This document shows, piece by piece, positions 25,309-33,581 of a DNA stretch of 48,815 nucleotides. Origin of the DNA: Paenibacillus taihuensis (GTDB lineage Bacteria > Bacillota > Bacilli > Paenibacillales > Paenibacillaceae); assembly GCF_003386535.1 (NCBI RefSeq), contig NZ_QTTN01000047.1, forward strand, positions 1-48,815, given 5' to 3'. Position numbers and translations under genes: made by a program. The first letter of the stretch is position 1. The number at the start of each line of letters is the position of its first letter. The notes under the pieces are model-generated. The model had not been told where the DNA came from. It saw only the letters and a list, made by a program, of their open reading frames with translations, and made no database searches.

Positions 25309-25866
25309 ATGAAAACACTTGTGTTAGTAGCACATCCACATATGGAGCAATCCAGGATCAACAGCATTTGGAAACAAAGGCTTTTACAAGAGAAGGATAT
25401 AACCGTTAACGATCTATATGCCCGCTATCCTGAATTAAATATTGATGTGGAACGCGAACAGAGACTGCTGCTTGAACATGATCGGATAGTCATGCAATTT
25501 CCGTTCTATTGGTACAGCTCACCTGCAATGCTGAAGCTCTGGCAAGATCAAGTGCTTGAGAGGGGGTGGGCGTACGGCGGAGGAGAAAAGCTGAAAGGTA
25601 AATCTTTTATGCTGGCGCTCTCGACTGGCGGCCCTGAACATGCCTATGGTAAGGAAGGCTATAATGTCTTTACAATTTCAGAATATACAAGGCCGTTCCA
25701 AGGCATGGCAAATTTAACCGACATGACTTATTTGCCGCATTTTGCCCTTCACGGTGTACGTATGTTGTCGGATGAACAAATTAAAGAGAGTGCAGAGCGG
25801 CTTGTGCAGGTGATTACAGACAGGAATAATCACGCAAAAAATTTCGAAGTTGTATTCGGTGAATGA
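25309..25866 (+). CDS. NAD(P)H oxidoreductase, flavodoxin-like fold (Kef/MdaB type), copy 1
   Basis: 185 residues from ATG 25309. It starts MKTLVLVAHPHMEQSRINSI, where the early loop binds FMN/FAD phosphate, and carries the family segment RIVMQFPFYWYSSPAMLKLW followed by GWAYGGGEKLKGK and STGGPEHAYGKEGYN. Relatives reduce quinones with two electrons, protecting against redox cycling. The paralogue downstream is about half identical by eye. Both lie divergent to a MarR-type gene, consistent with induction by quinone or electrophile stress. Confidence 0.87.
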   Translation: MKTLVLVAHPHMEQSRINSIWKQRLLQEKDITVNDLYARYPELNIDVEREQRLLLEHDRIVMQFPFYWYSSPAMLKLWQDQVLERGWAYGGGEKLKGKSFMLALSTGGPEHAYGKEGYNVFTISEYTRPFQGMANLTDMTYLPHFALHGVRMLSDEQIKESAERLVQVITDRNNHAKNFEVVFGE

Positions 25867-25972
25867 TCATACGCAGCTCGAAAGGTTGCAAGTCTTCCCG
25901 TTCACATAGTATTGGATGTTGGCGGAAAAATTAAAATAGTTTTAAATGCACAAACAAAAAGGAGAGATTGAT

Positions 25973-26506
25973 TTGAAAACCTTAGTTATCGTTACTCACC
26001 CTAATATCGAACAGTCCAGAATTAACAAGACATGGATGGAAGCCCTGCAAGGTCATGATAATGTTACGGTTCACCAATTATATGCAACTTATCCAGACAA
26101 AACTATCGATGCTGCAAAAGAACAATCGCTCATTTTAGCTCATGACCGCATCATTCTGCAATTTCCGTTCTACTGGTACAGTACACCGTCTTTGCTGAAA
26201 GAATGGTTCGATGTCGTACTTTCTTATGGCTGGGCTTACGGAGAAGGCGGTGACAAAATGCACGGAAAACAACTGGGGGTAGCAGTTTCTACGTTCGGTC
26301 CTGCGGAATCTTATCAGCATACCGGATATAACCGCTATACGATGGAGGAATTGTTGAAGCCGATTCAAGCTACGAACAATCTAATCGGCACGACCTTTAT
26401 GACACCGTTTATTTTGAATGGGGTTATGCACATAAGCGAGGAGCAACTAAAACAAAATGCTGCCGACTATGTTAAATACGTAACAATGCAGTCTGTAACG
26501 GTATAA
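25973..26506 (+). CDS. NAD(P)H oxidoreductase, flavodoxin-like fold, copy 2
   Basis: 177 residues if translation starts at TTG 25973, which has AAAGGAGAG about six bases upstream; an ATG at 25946 lies before that site. It begins LKTLVIVTHPNIEQSRINKT and contains RIILQFPFYWYSTPSLLKEWFD and YGWAYGEGGDKMHGK, the same motifs as copy 1. It is a tandem duplicate with its own ribosome site, 106 bases downstream of copy 1 and followed by a terminator. Probably a quinone reductase; substrate unknown. Confidence 0.86.
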   Translation: MKTLVIVTHPNIEQSRINKTWMEALQGHDNVTVHQLYATYPDKTIDAAKEQSLILAHDRIILQFPFYWYSTPSLLKEWFDVVLSYGWAYGEGGDKMHGKQLGVAVSTFGPAESYQHTGYNRYTMEELLKPIQATNNLIGTTFMTPFILNGVMHISEEQLKQNAADYVKYVTMQSVTV

Positions 26507-26527
26507 GGCTGAATAACCTGCAAATCT

Positions 26528-26573
26528 AGAGCTCCCTAATTCTGAATAACAGCGGCAGGGAGCTCTTCTTTAT
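26528..26573 (+). terminator. Intrinsic terminator after the reductase pair
   Basis: AGAGCTCCCT pairs perfectly with AGGGAGCTCT around a 19-base loop, followed by TCTTTAT. Confidence 0.75.
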
Positions 26574-26617
26574 AACGATTTGGGTAGAAAATTCTTTAAT
26601 CATGGGGAGATGTTGCA

Positions 26618-27451
26618 ATGAAGGACAAAGTCTGTCTAATTACAGGCGGGAACGCTGGGATCGGGAAGGCAACAGCGCTTGAATTGGCTAAAAGAGGAGC
26701 AACGGTCGTATTACTCTGTCGAAGCAAACAAAGAGGCGAGGAAGCCGCAAAAGAAATTATCGCACACAGCGGAAACCAAAAAGTGGATGTAATCATCGCG
26801 GACCTCTCTTCGCAGCAATCGGTTCGACAAGCGGTTGAACAGTTCAATGCCAAGTATGGCAAGCTGCACTTGTTGATCAATAACGCAGCAGTGTTTCTGG
26901 CGAAGCGGGAAGTGACTGAAGACGGGATTGAAAAGACGTTTGCCACCAACTATTTGTCGCATTTCCTGCTCACTCACCTGCTTCTTGACCTGATGAAGCA
27001 AAGCTGTGGGGCGCGCATTATTAACGTAGCTTCCAAGCATTACGGAATTAAGTTGAATTTGGATGACCTGATGCTTGAGAAAACCAAATATTCCACTTTC
27101 AAAGCAGTCGGTCCGACTAAGCTTGGCTTGGTCATTTTCGCGAAGGAGATGGCTAAACGTCTCAAAGGTACGGATGTAACGATCAACAGTCTGCATCCCG
27201 GCTTGATCAAGACGACGCTTCTGAAGCAAATGCCCCTCCCTATGCAATTGTTGTTTTCTATCATCTCCTCAAGCCCTGCAGAAGGGGCAGAAACTCCGGT
27301 TTATCTCGCGACATCATCTGAAGTGCAAGGCGTAAGCGGACAGTATTTTGAGAAATGCAAGCCACGGAAAACCTCTCCTGGAGCTGACGATGAAGCAACC
27401 AACAAAAGGTTCTGGGATATGAGCATGAAACTTGCAGGTCTAAGAGACTAA
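26618..27451 (+). CDS. Short-chain dehydrogenase, retinol dehydrogenase-like
   Basis: 277 residues. The Rossmann motif TGGNAGIGKATALELAKRG (cofactor glycines), the NNAA segment (LLINNAAVF) and a catalytic-type S...Y-x3-K region are present; ASKHYGIKLNLDD follows IINV, and the active Tyr/Lys may be displaced (see YSTFKAVGPTKLG). It ends KRFWDMSMKLAGL, typical of the RDH11-14-like bacterial group. Substrate unknown. A ribosome site GGGGAG precedes ATG. A second dehydrogenase start follows 23 bases later but is truncated. Confidence 0.85.
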   Translation: MKDKVCLITGGNAGIGKATALELAKRGATVVLLCRSKQRGEEAAKEIIAHSGNQKVDVIIADLSSQQSVRQAVEQFNAKYGKLHLLINNAAVFLAKREVTEDGIEKTFATNYLSHFLLTHLLLDLMKQSCGARIINVASKHYGIKLNLDDLMLEKTKYSTFKAVGPTKLGLVIFAKEMAKRLKGTDVTINSLHPGLIKTTLLKQMPLPMQLLFSIISSSPAEGAETPVYLATSSEVQGVSGQYFEKCKPRKTSPGADDEATNKRFWDMSMKLAGLRD

Positions 27452-27474
27452 AATTATAGCAAAGGAGAAGAGGT

Positions 27475-27541
27475 ATGAAAAAAGTCGTAATCGTGACCGG
27501 AGCAAATCGAGGCATTGGCTTTGAAATCGTCAAACAGCTTG
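27475..27541 (+). pseudogene. Truncated N-terminus of a second short-chain dehydrogenase
   Basis: AAAGGAGAAGAGG precedes ATG 27475, and the frame reads MKKVVIVTGANRGIGFEIVK with a perfect cofactor-binding loop. Dehydrogenase similarity stops near base 27541 and the sequence passes into an MMPL transporter in another frame. Only the first ~22 codons of this gene remain. Confidence 0.8.
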
Positions 27542-27542
27542 G

Positions 27543-28717
27543 AAAGCTTGTTGTGGCCGCACTTACAAGAGAAGAGCAAATCTTCAGGGGCGGAATCATT
27601 TTGGTATCGTGTATCGCAATTCGTCATGAAACGGCCTGGCCGTATGACTATCCTGGCTTCCTTCTTCATTATGAGCGCATTCCTGCCTTTGAATAGAATG
27701 ATAGTTGCCATACCCGATGCAGCTTCCTTACCGGAAAGCTATCAATCCCGTATGGTCTTCGAAACTTTTCAGACCCATTTCGCTTCGCCAACGCACTCCG
27801 TCGTATATATCATTGCACAAGGTAAAACATCTGGCTTGATGAAAGAGGATTGGATGAACGCTTATCTGCTTAATCAGAAATTAGCGCAAGACCCGCTCGT
27901 ACGCAACGTGGATTCGATCTTCTCTAGATTGCGATTGTCGCCTGAACAGTTTGCTCGCTTATCGCAAGACCCAGGATTGAAAGCAAAGTCAGAGCCGATT
28001 GTTCAACGTTATGTCAATCAGAATAAAAAGCTTATACAAGTAACGCTAAAAGGCGAACCATCATCAAAGACAGTCAGGAGCTGGCTTAGAATCCAAGAGT
28101 AGGAAGGAGAATCAGCGGATCTTCATTATTTGTTAGGGGGAGAAGCGAAATACCAGCAGGAGGTCTTTGATGACATCTTTCAAAACATCAAATATGTGCT
28201 TTTGTTTATACTCGGAAGCAATTTTGTCGTCTTGCTTATAGCTTTTCGATCCATTCTTATTCCTATAAAGACGATTTTGATGAATGTTCTAAGCCTCGGG
28301 GCGGCCTTCGGGATATTAGTTCTGATTTTTGTTGATGGTCATTTTGGAATGGAACCAGGCAGCATCGTAATCATGATTCCTGTATTTATTTTCGGACTTG
28401 TTTTTGGAATCAGCATGGATTACGGCGTGTTCTTGGTATCGCGCATTTATGAGACTTATCGAATGACGAGGGATAATCGTCTCGCGATTCTCGAAGGGCT
28501 GGCTTCCATCGGCAGGATCATCAATTCAGCGGCTGCCATAATGATTGCAGTTACGCTTCCGTTTGCGTTCGGTGATGTCGCCGGGGTAAAACAATTGGGG
28601 ATCGGCATCGCTGCTGCAATTTTTATTGATGCAACGGTTATTAGGATGATTCTGGTTCCTTCATTAATGCGATTGTTTGGCAAATGGAACTGGTGGGGGC
28701 CGAGTTGGCTGAAATAG
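27543..28717 (+). pseudogene. Broken MMPL/RND-type membrane exporter
   Basis: Bases 27543-28102 encode an internal MMPL segment (FWYRVSQFVMKRPGRMTILA, then an extracellular domain) ending in a stop at 28100-28102. The match resumes in another frame at ~28109 and runs to 28717: LLGGEAKYQQEVFDDIF, then four or five membrane helices with GISMDYGVFLVSRIYE, the MMPL signature, and the usual C-terminus. The first several hundred residues are missing and there is at least one frameshift. Intact relatives move lipids, antibiotics or peptides. The 5' end was replaced by the dehydrogenase start, indicating one deletion that joined two genes. Confidence 0.83.
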
Positions 28718-28789
28718 TGCTATATTTAGACCACCTATAGACAAATGTAAGAGGACAGGAAAGAAGAGGACCATAGCCCTTAACGGTTC

Positions 28790-28844
28790 AAATATAAAAA
28801 CCACTTGAACAGTTCACAGTGAAGTTAAAGTGGTCTTTATATTT
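28790..28844 (+). terminator. Long A/T-rich hairpin, probable terminator
   Basis: AAATATAAA-ACCACTT (28790-28806) pairs with AAGTGGT and TTTATATTT (28828-28844) with a small bulge. It follows the broken MMPL gene. Confidence 0.65.
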
Positions 28845-28848
28845 GTAT

Positions 28849-29010
28849 CCATTAACAAACTTTTATTTCCACACTTCCGTACAGAATCTTCCTACTTCGC
28901 TTGCCACTAACGAACTTACCCTTTGTTTATCATATATAAGTAAGTTTAATAAGTCGCGTAAATACTGATGTTCCACTAATAAACTTTAATTTCCCTCATC
29001 AACGACGACG
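28849..29010 (-). repeat. Repeat family B, minus-strand copies
   Basis: On the minus strand the stretch reads GATGAGGGAAATTAAAGTTTAT near 29000-28977, then less exact units, then GTGTGGAAATAAAAGTTTGT near 28875-28850. The flank next to it is GAC/GAT-rich (28998-29055). No coding sequence is seen. Confidence 0.6.
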
Positions 29011-29085
29011 ATACCACCGACGACGACCGACCGGCGACCATGACGATGACGCGACTATTTTGCTCCTTATGAACTTTCCAGTGGT

Positions 29086-29109
29086 CTCGGCAATTGCCGA
29101 GGCTTTTTT
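29086..29109 (+). terminator. Orphan intrinsic terminator
   Basis: CTCGGCAATTGCCGAG is a perfect palindrome followed by GCTTTTTTC. No gene on the + strand ends here; the nearest upstream is the broken MMPL at 28717. Bases 29110-29381 hold no gene or further structure that I can support. Confidence 0.75.
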
Positions 29110-29381
29110 CGTTGTCATACTCCAAGTGCGGCCTTACAGCTGCGAGGCGGTTGCTTCGGGGACCTCCGTGAAACGTGCCCGACGACACTCACGGTGTAAC
29201 AAGACCTGAGATGTTGAGTTTAAGTGATCGTGACTGTTACTGTTCTCAAATCAATAACGAACAATGACAAGGTATGTTAGATAAATTATTCGCCAAAGAT
29301 CAGCTTCCGGCGGATGGAATCTTCAAATTTTAGTTAACCATTGCCAAAACAGCTATTCTGCGTTACAGTATCAATAATATA

Positions 29382-29398
29382 TGTCAGAAAACATAACA
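29382..29398. promoter_or_regulatory. GlnR/TnrA-type operator
   Basis: TGTCAGAAAACATAACA fits the consensus TGTNA-N7-TNACA at every fixed position. It lies 87 bases before the nasD start. GlnR and TnrA are the global nitrogen regulators of Bacilli and control nas genes, so nitrogen-limited expression is expected. Confidence 0.75.
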
Positions 29399-29484
29399 CA
29401 AAAAAACGAATTGTTTTGGCAAGCAATTGGAATCTCTGCACTAACCTCACGTATTGATGTTAGATAAGGATTGGAGTGTGTTTC

Positions 29485-31917
29485 ATGAAGAAGAAACTTG
29501 TACTGGTAGGAAACGGAATGGCCGGCGTGAATTGCATCGAACAACTGCTGAAGCTGGCGCCGAACCTTTATGACATTACGATCATCGGCAGTGAGCCGCA
29601 TCCCAACTATAACCGGATCCTGCTGTCCTCCGTTCTGGCAGGGGACGCAGATATGAAGGACATCGTCATTAACGAATGGTCCTGGTATGAAGAGAACCGC
29701 ATTACGCTGCACACGGGGCGGACGGTGACGTCAATCGATTCCGATCGTAAACAGATCGGTATAGATAACGGTCTTAAGCTGCCATACGACGAGCTGATCA
29801 TTGCGACAGGCTCGAGCGCGTTCATCCTCCCCGTTCCGGGCGCTGACAAACCGGGCGTAATCGCATTCCGGGATATCAAAGACTGCGAGACGATGATGGA
29901 GACGGCGAAGATATACCGCAAAGCGGTTGTTATCGGCGGGGGCTTGCTCGGACTGGAAGCAGCGCGCGGGCTGCTTAACCTCAATATGGAAGTAACGGTC
30001 GTGCACAAGCATCCTTACATCATGGAGCGCCAGCTGGATCAAACGGCATCGACGATGCTGCGCAGCGAGTTGGAGCAGCAGGGCATGAAGTTCTTGCTTA
30101 GCAAAAATACGGAACGCATTTATGGGAAGAAGCGCGTAGCGGGCCTGAGATTCACGGATGGCACGGAAGAAGAGGCGGATCTGATCGTCATGGCCGTCGG
30201 TATTCGTCCTAACGTTGCTCTGGCGCGTCAAGCAGGCATTACCATCAACCAAGGGATTGTCGTTAACGACTTCCTGGAGACGAATCTCCCGAACGTATAT
30301 GCCGTCGGCGAATGTGTCGAACACCGGGGAGTCGCTTACGGCCTTGTCGCACCGCTGTACGAGCAAGGCGCTGTAATCGCGAAGCGGCTGGCAGGACTCG
30401 AGACGGATGGCTATCACGGTTCGGTCGTCTCGACGAAGCTGAAAGTATCGGGCGTCGACGTATTCTCGGCCGGCGTGTACAACGATCGTCCGGGAAGTCG
30501 TTCGGTACGCGTGCAGGATGATTTTGGCGGGGTTTACAAGAAGGTCGTCATTAGTGACGGCAAAGTAATCGGCGCCGTCTTGTTCGGCGATATCTCGGAC
30601 AGCTCAAGTCTGTTCAAAATGATCCGCACCGGCGAAGACGTTACGGGACGCGAGAAAGAAGTGCTGCTCGGCGCATCCGGAGGCGGCGCTCAGAAATCCG
30701 GCGCGGCTCTGGTGGCAGGGATGCCGGACGACGAGATCGTCTGCGGCTGCAACGGGGTGTCCAAAGGCGCGATCGTGAATGCCGTCAACGAGAAAGGCTG
30801 CAGCAGCGTTAACGAAATTAAAGCGTGCACCAAAGCGGGCGGCTCCTGCGGCGGCTGTAAACCTCTTGTGGGAGATGTTTTGACGTACGTGCTTGGCGCG
30901 GACGGCGTGAAGACGGTTAAGGAAGGTATTTGCGGTTGTACGACGCTTGGCCGCGACGAAGTGGTCGAAGCGATCAAGAATATGCATCTGACGGCGTCGA
31001 AGGAAGTGATGAACGTCCTCGGCTGGTCGAATACGGAAGGCTGCTCGAAATGCCGCCCGGCGCTCAATTATTACTTGGGCTTGCTGTGGCCGGATGAGCA
31101 TGAGGACGAGCGTGAATCCCGTTTCGTCAACGAACGCAACCACGCCAATATTCAAAAAGACGGCACGTATTCAGTCGTGCCCCGGATGTATGGCGGAGTG
31201 ACGACGCCGGCGGATCTGCAGAAGATCGCTAACGTCGCGCTTAAATATGAAGTGCCGCTTGTGAAGATGACGGGCGGACAACGGATAGACTTGCTTGGCG
31301 TGAAGAAGGAAGACTTGCCGAAGATGTGGGCCGATCTCGATATGCCTTCGGGTTATGCATACGGCAAGACGCTGCGTACGGTGAAGACTTGCGTCGGCGA
31401 AACCTTCTGCCGTTTCGGCACGCAGGATGCGATGGGCATGGGCATCAAGATGGAGAAGAAGTTCGAGCGTTTGGCAACGCCGGCTAAGTTCAAAATGGCC
31501 GTTTCGGGCTGCCCGCGCAACTGCGCGGAAGCGACGATCAAAGACTTCGGCGTCGTCGCGATCGACGGCGGCTGGGAGCTGCATATTTCCGGTAACGGCG
31601 GAACGAAGCTGCGCGGCAGCGATCTGCTGACCAAAGTGAAGACGGAGGACGAGGTCATGGAATGGTGCGGGGCTTTCATCCAATATTACCGCGAGACTGG
31701 CAAATACAATGAACGGACCAGCGAGTGGCTGGAACGTATCGGCCTGGATACGGTAAAGGACGCACTCAAGAATCAGGAAGATCGTCTGGCGTTAGTATCG
31801 CGCGTCGAACACTCGCTCAGCTTGACCAAGGACCCATGGAAAGAAATTATCGAGCAGGACGAACTGAAGAAGACCTTCTCGCCCATGAGCGAAGAAATAT
31901 CGATGTCCGCACGATAA
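29485..31917 (+). CDS. nasD: Assimilatory nitrite reductase large subunit
   Basis: 810 residues from ATG 29485 (GGAG eight bases upstream). It reduces nitrite to ammonium with NADH. Domains: FAD/NAD(P)H-binding oxidoreductase (about 1-320; GNGMAGVNCIEQ, GGGLLGLEAARG); two BFD-like [2Fe-2S] regions (about 415-545, CGCNGVSKG, CGGCKPLV, CGCTTLGRDE, CSKCRPALNYY); then nitrite/sulfite-reductase halves (about 550-800). Siroheme/[4Fe-4S] ligands are present as C-x5-C (TCVGETFC, ~635-641) and C-x3-C (SGCPRNC, ~675-679). It leads an operon nasD-nasE-transporter-nasB-nasC behind a GlnR/TnrA box. Confidence 0.94.
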   Translation: MKKKLVLVGNGMAGVNCIEQLLKLAPNLYDITIIGSEPHPNYNRILLSSVLAGDADMKDIVINEWSWYEENRITLHTGRTVTSIDSDRKQIGIDNGLKLPYDELIIATGSSAFILPVPGADKPGVIAFRDIKDCETMMETAKIYRKAVVIGGGLLGLEAARGLLNLNMEVTVVHKHPYIMERQLDQTASTMLRSELEQQGMKFLLSKNTERIYGKKRVAGLRFTDGTEEEADLIVMAVGIRPNVALARQAGITINQGIVVNDFLETNLPNVYAVGECVEHRGVAYGLVAPLYEQGAVIAKRLAGLETDGYHGSVVSTKLKVSGVDVFSAGVYNDRPGSRSVRVQDDFGGVYKKVVISDGKVIGAVLFGDISDSSSLFKMIRTGEDVTGREKEVLLGASGGGAQKSGAALVAGMPDDEIVCGCNGVSKGAIVNAVNEKGCSSVNEIKACTKAGGSCGGCKPLVGDVLTYVLGADGVKTVKEGICGCTTLGRDEVVEAIKNMHLTASKEVMNVLGWSNTEGCSKCRPALNYYLGLLWPDEHEDERESRFVNERNHANIQKDGTYSVVPRMYGGVTTPADLQKIANVALKYEVPLVKMTGGQRIDLLGVKKEDLPKMWADLDMPSGYAYGKTLRTVKTCVGETFCRFGTQDAMGMGIKMEKKFERLATPAKFKMAVSGCPRNCAEATIKDFGVVAIDGGWELHISGNGGTKLRGSDLLTKVKTEDEVMEWCGAFIQYYRETGKYNERTSEWLERIGLDTVKDALKNQEDRLALVSRVEHSLSLTKDPWKEIIEQDELKKTFSPMSEEISMSAR

Positions 31918-31940
31918 GCACAGTGAAGGAGCCTGGAGAG

Positions 31941-32276
31941 ATGAATAGAATCCACATTGGCAAAGAAACCGATATTGCCGAGAAACGTGCGCGGGTCGTA
32001 CGGGTCGGCGAGCTCGAGATCGCCGTGTTCAAGCTGACCGGCGGCGAGCTGAAAGCAATCGAGAACCGCTGCCCTCACAAAGGCGGCAAGCTCTCGGAAG
32101 GCATCGTGTGCGATCACCACGTATTTTGTCCGCTGCACGATTGGAAGATCAGTCTTCAGAACGGGCTCGTTCAGGCGCCGGATGAAGGCTGCGTAACGAC
32201 CTATCAGCTCGAGATCGACGGGCAGAGCGGAGATGTTTGGCTTCACCTCCCGCAAGGGCAGACGATCGCATCCTAG
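31941..32276 (+). CDS. nasE: Nitrite reductase small subunit (Rieske-type)
   Basis: 111 residues from ATG 31941, 23 bases after nasD. It has one Rieske-like fold with a full [2Fe-2S] ligand set, CPHKGG (C-x-H) and CPLHDW (C-x2-H); many NirD proteins lack these ligands, so this belongs to the cluster-bearing NasE group. It partners the NasD large subunit in the cytoplasm. The frame is open well upstream inside nasD but that part is out of frame with NasD and not credible. Confidence 0.9.
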   Translation: MNRIHIGKETDIAEKRARVVRVGELEIAVFKLTGGELKAIENRCPHKGGKLSEGIVCDHHVFCPLHDWKISLQNGLVQAPDEGCVTTYQLEIDGQSGDVWLHLPQGQTIAS

Positions 32277-32304
32277 TATGGATGGGCAGGAAGAAGGGGG
32301 AGTC

Positions 32305-33492
32305 ATGAGCATGCCAGCTAAGAACAGGCCGATTCAGGCGTTACTGTTATCGACGATCGCCATGGCGGCGTCCTTCATCATATGGAATCTGTTTTCTCCG
32401 CTTGCCGTCAAGTTCAAGGAGCTGTACCACCTGACCGGTTTCCAGACGAGCATGCTGGTCGCAGCTCCGGTGCTCCTCGGTTCCGTCATGCGCATTCCGA
32501 TGGGCATCTACGCCGACCGCTATGGCGGCAGGCGCGTATTCTCCGCAACGATGCTGTTCTTGATCGTGCCGCTCTTGGCAGCCAGCTTCGCTTCGTCTTA
32601 TTCGGTCCTGCTGCTCTGCGCGCTGTTCATCGGCATGGGCGGCTCGACCTTCGCGATCTCGCTGACCTATGTCTCCCGGTGGTTTCCGCCCCAGAAACAA
32701 GGTCTCGTGCTTGGCCTTGCGGGTCTCGGCAATCTCGGCGTGGCGGCGGCAAGCTACGGAGTTCCGGTCCTGCATGCGCAGATGGGATTGAGCGCAACAT
32801 TCCGCATGCTGGCGGTCATGATCGGCGCGGTGGCGATCGGCTTCTGGCTGCTGGGGAAAGATCAGCCTAAGCCGGCATCGGTCAAATCATTCAAGCAGTC
32901 CATGGCGGTGCTCCGCAAGAAGTCGACTTGGCTGCTCTCCTTATTCTACTTCTTGACGTTCGGCGGGTTCGTTGCGTTCAGTGTGTACCTGCCGACGCTT
33001 CTGAAAGAGCAATTCGCGCTTACGGCGACGGAAGCGGGCTTGCGGACGGCGGTGTTCGTCCTGGTCGCGACACTCGTCCGGCCGCTCGGCGGCTTATGGG
33101 CGGACCGCATCGGCTCGCGCCGCGTGCTGGCCGTCGTGTTCAGCGGCTTCGCCATAGCCGCATTCCTCATGACCTTGTCGCTGGAACGGCTCCCGCTGTT
33201 CACGGCAGGCTGTCTGACTGGCGCAATGTTCCTCGGCATCGGCAATGGCGCCGTGTTCAAACTGGTACCGGAGGTTTCGCCGCAAGATACGGGTGCCGTA
33301 ACCGGCATCGTTGGCGCCGCAGGCGGCCTTGGCGGCTTCTTCCCGCCGATGCTGCTCGGATTCATTCATGACGCGACCGGGTCGTACGTAAATGGCTTCG
33401 TCTTGTTATTGGTTTTTACGGCTGTATGCTTTGGATTCAATGCGTGGACGATACGCCCTGCCATAGAGAAAAGGGCGACTCGCGCGGCATAG
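32305..33492 (+). CDS. nasA: Nitrate/nitrite MFS transporter (NarK/NasA type)
   Basis: 395 residues, twelve membrane helices. GGGGGAG precedes ATG 32305. Family motifs include RIPMGIYADRYGGRRVFSA between helices 2 and 3, GNLGVAAASYGVPVL in helix 5 and GGLGGFFPPMLLGFIHDATG in helix 11, matching the nitrate signature regions. It sits between nitrite reductase and nitrate reductase genes, so nitrate uptake (with possible nitrite export) is the natural role. Part of the same transcript, with 28 bases after nasE. Confidence 0.9.
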   Translation: MSMPAKNRPIQALLLSTIAMAASFIIWNLFSPLAVKFKELYHLTGFQTSMLVAAPVLLGSVMRIPMGIYADRYGGRRVFSATMLFLIVPLLAASFASSYSVLLLCALFIGMGGSTFAISLTYVSRWFPPQKQGLVLGLAGLGNLGVAAASYGVPVLHAQMGLSATFRMLAVMIGAVAIGFWLLGKDQPKPASVKSFKQSMAVLRKKSTWLLSLFYFLTFGGFVAFSVYLPTLLKEQFALTATEAGLRTAVFVLVATLVRPLGGLWADRIGSRRVLAVVFSGFAIAAFLMTLSLERLPLFTAGCLTGAMFLGIGNGAVFKLVPEVSPQDTGAVTGIVGAAGGLGGFFPPMLLGFIHDATGSYVNGFVLLLVFTAVCFGFNAWTIRPAIEKRATRAA

Positions 33493-33581
33493 CGCTCTCG
33501 CGTTTCAGTAAAGCAAGAGAGCAAGAGGGGGATGCCGCGATAGGGTGAAGGTTTTGGTCTGGACTGTGGAGGGGATCGGTA

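Noticed and set aside
25067..25339. N-terminal extension of the MarR gene
   Set aside because: The open frame upstream of 25066 has unlike composition, overlaps the divergent promoter, and the ribosome site belongs to the ATG at 25066.
29118..29290. tRNA, T-box or ANTAR-type leader RNA before nasD
   Set aside because: I could not build a cloverleaf, T-box sequence or paired hexaloop hairpins from these bases.
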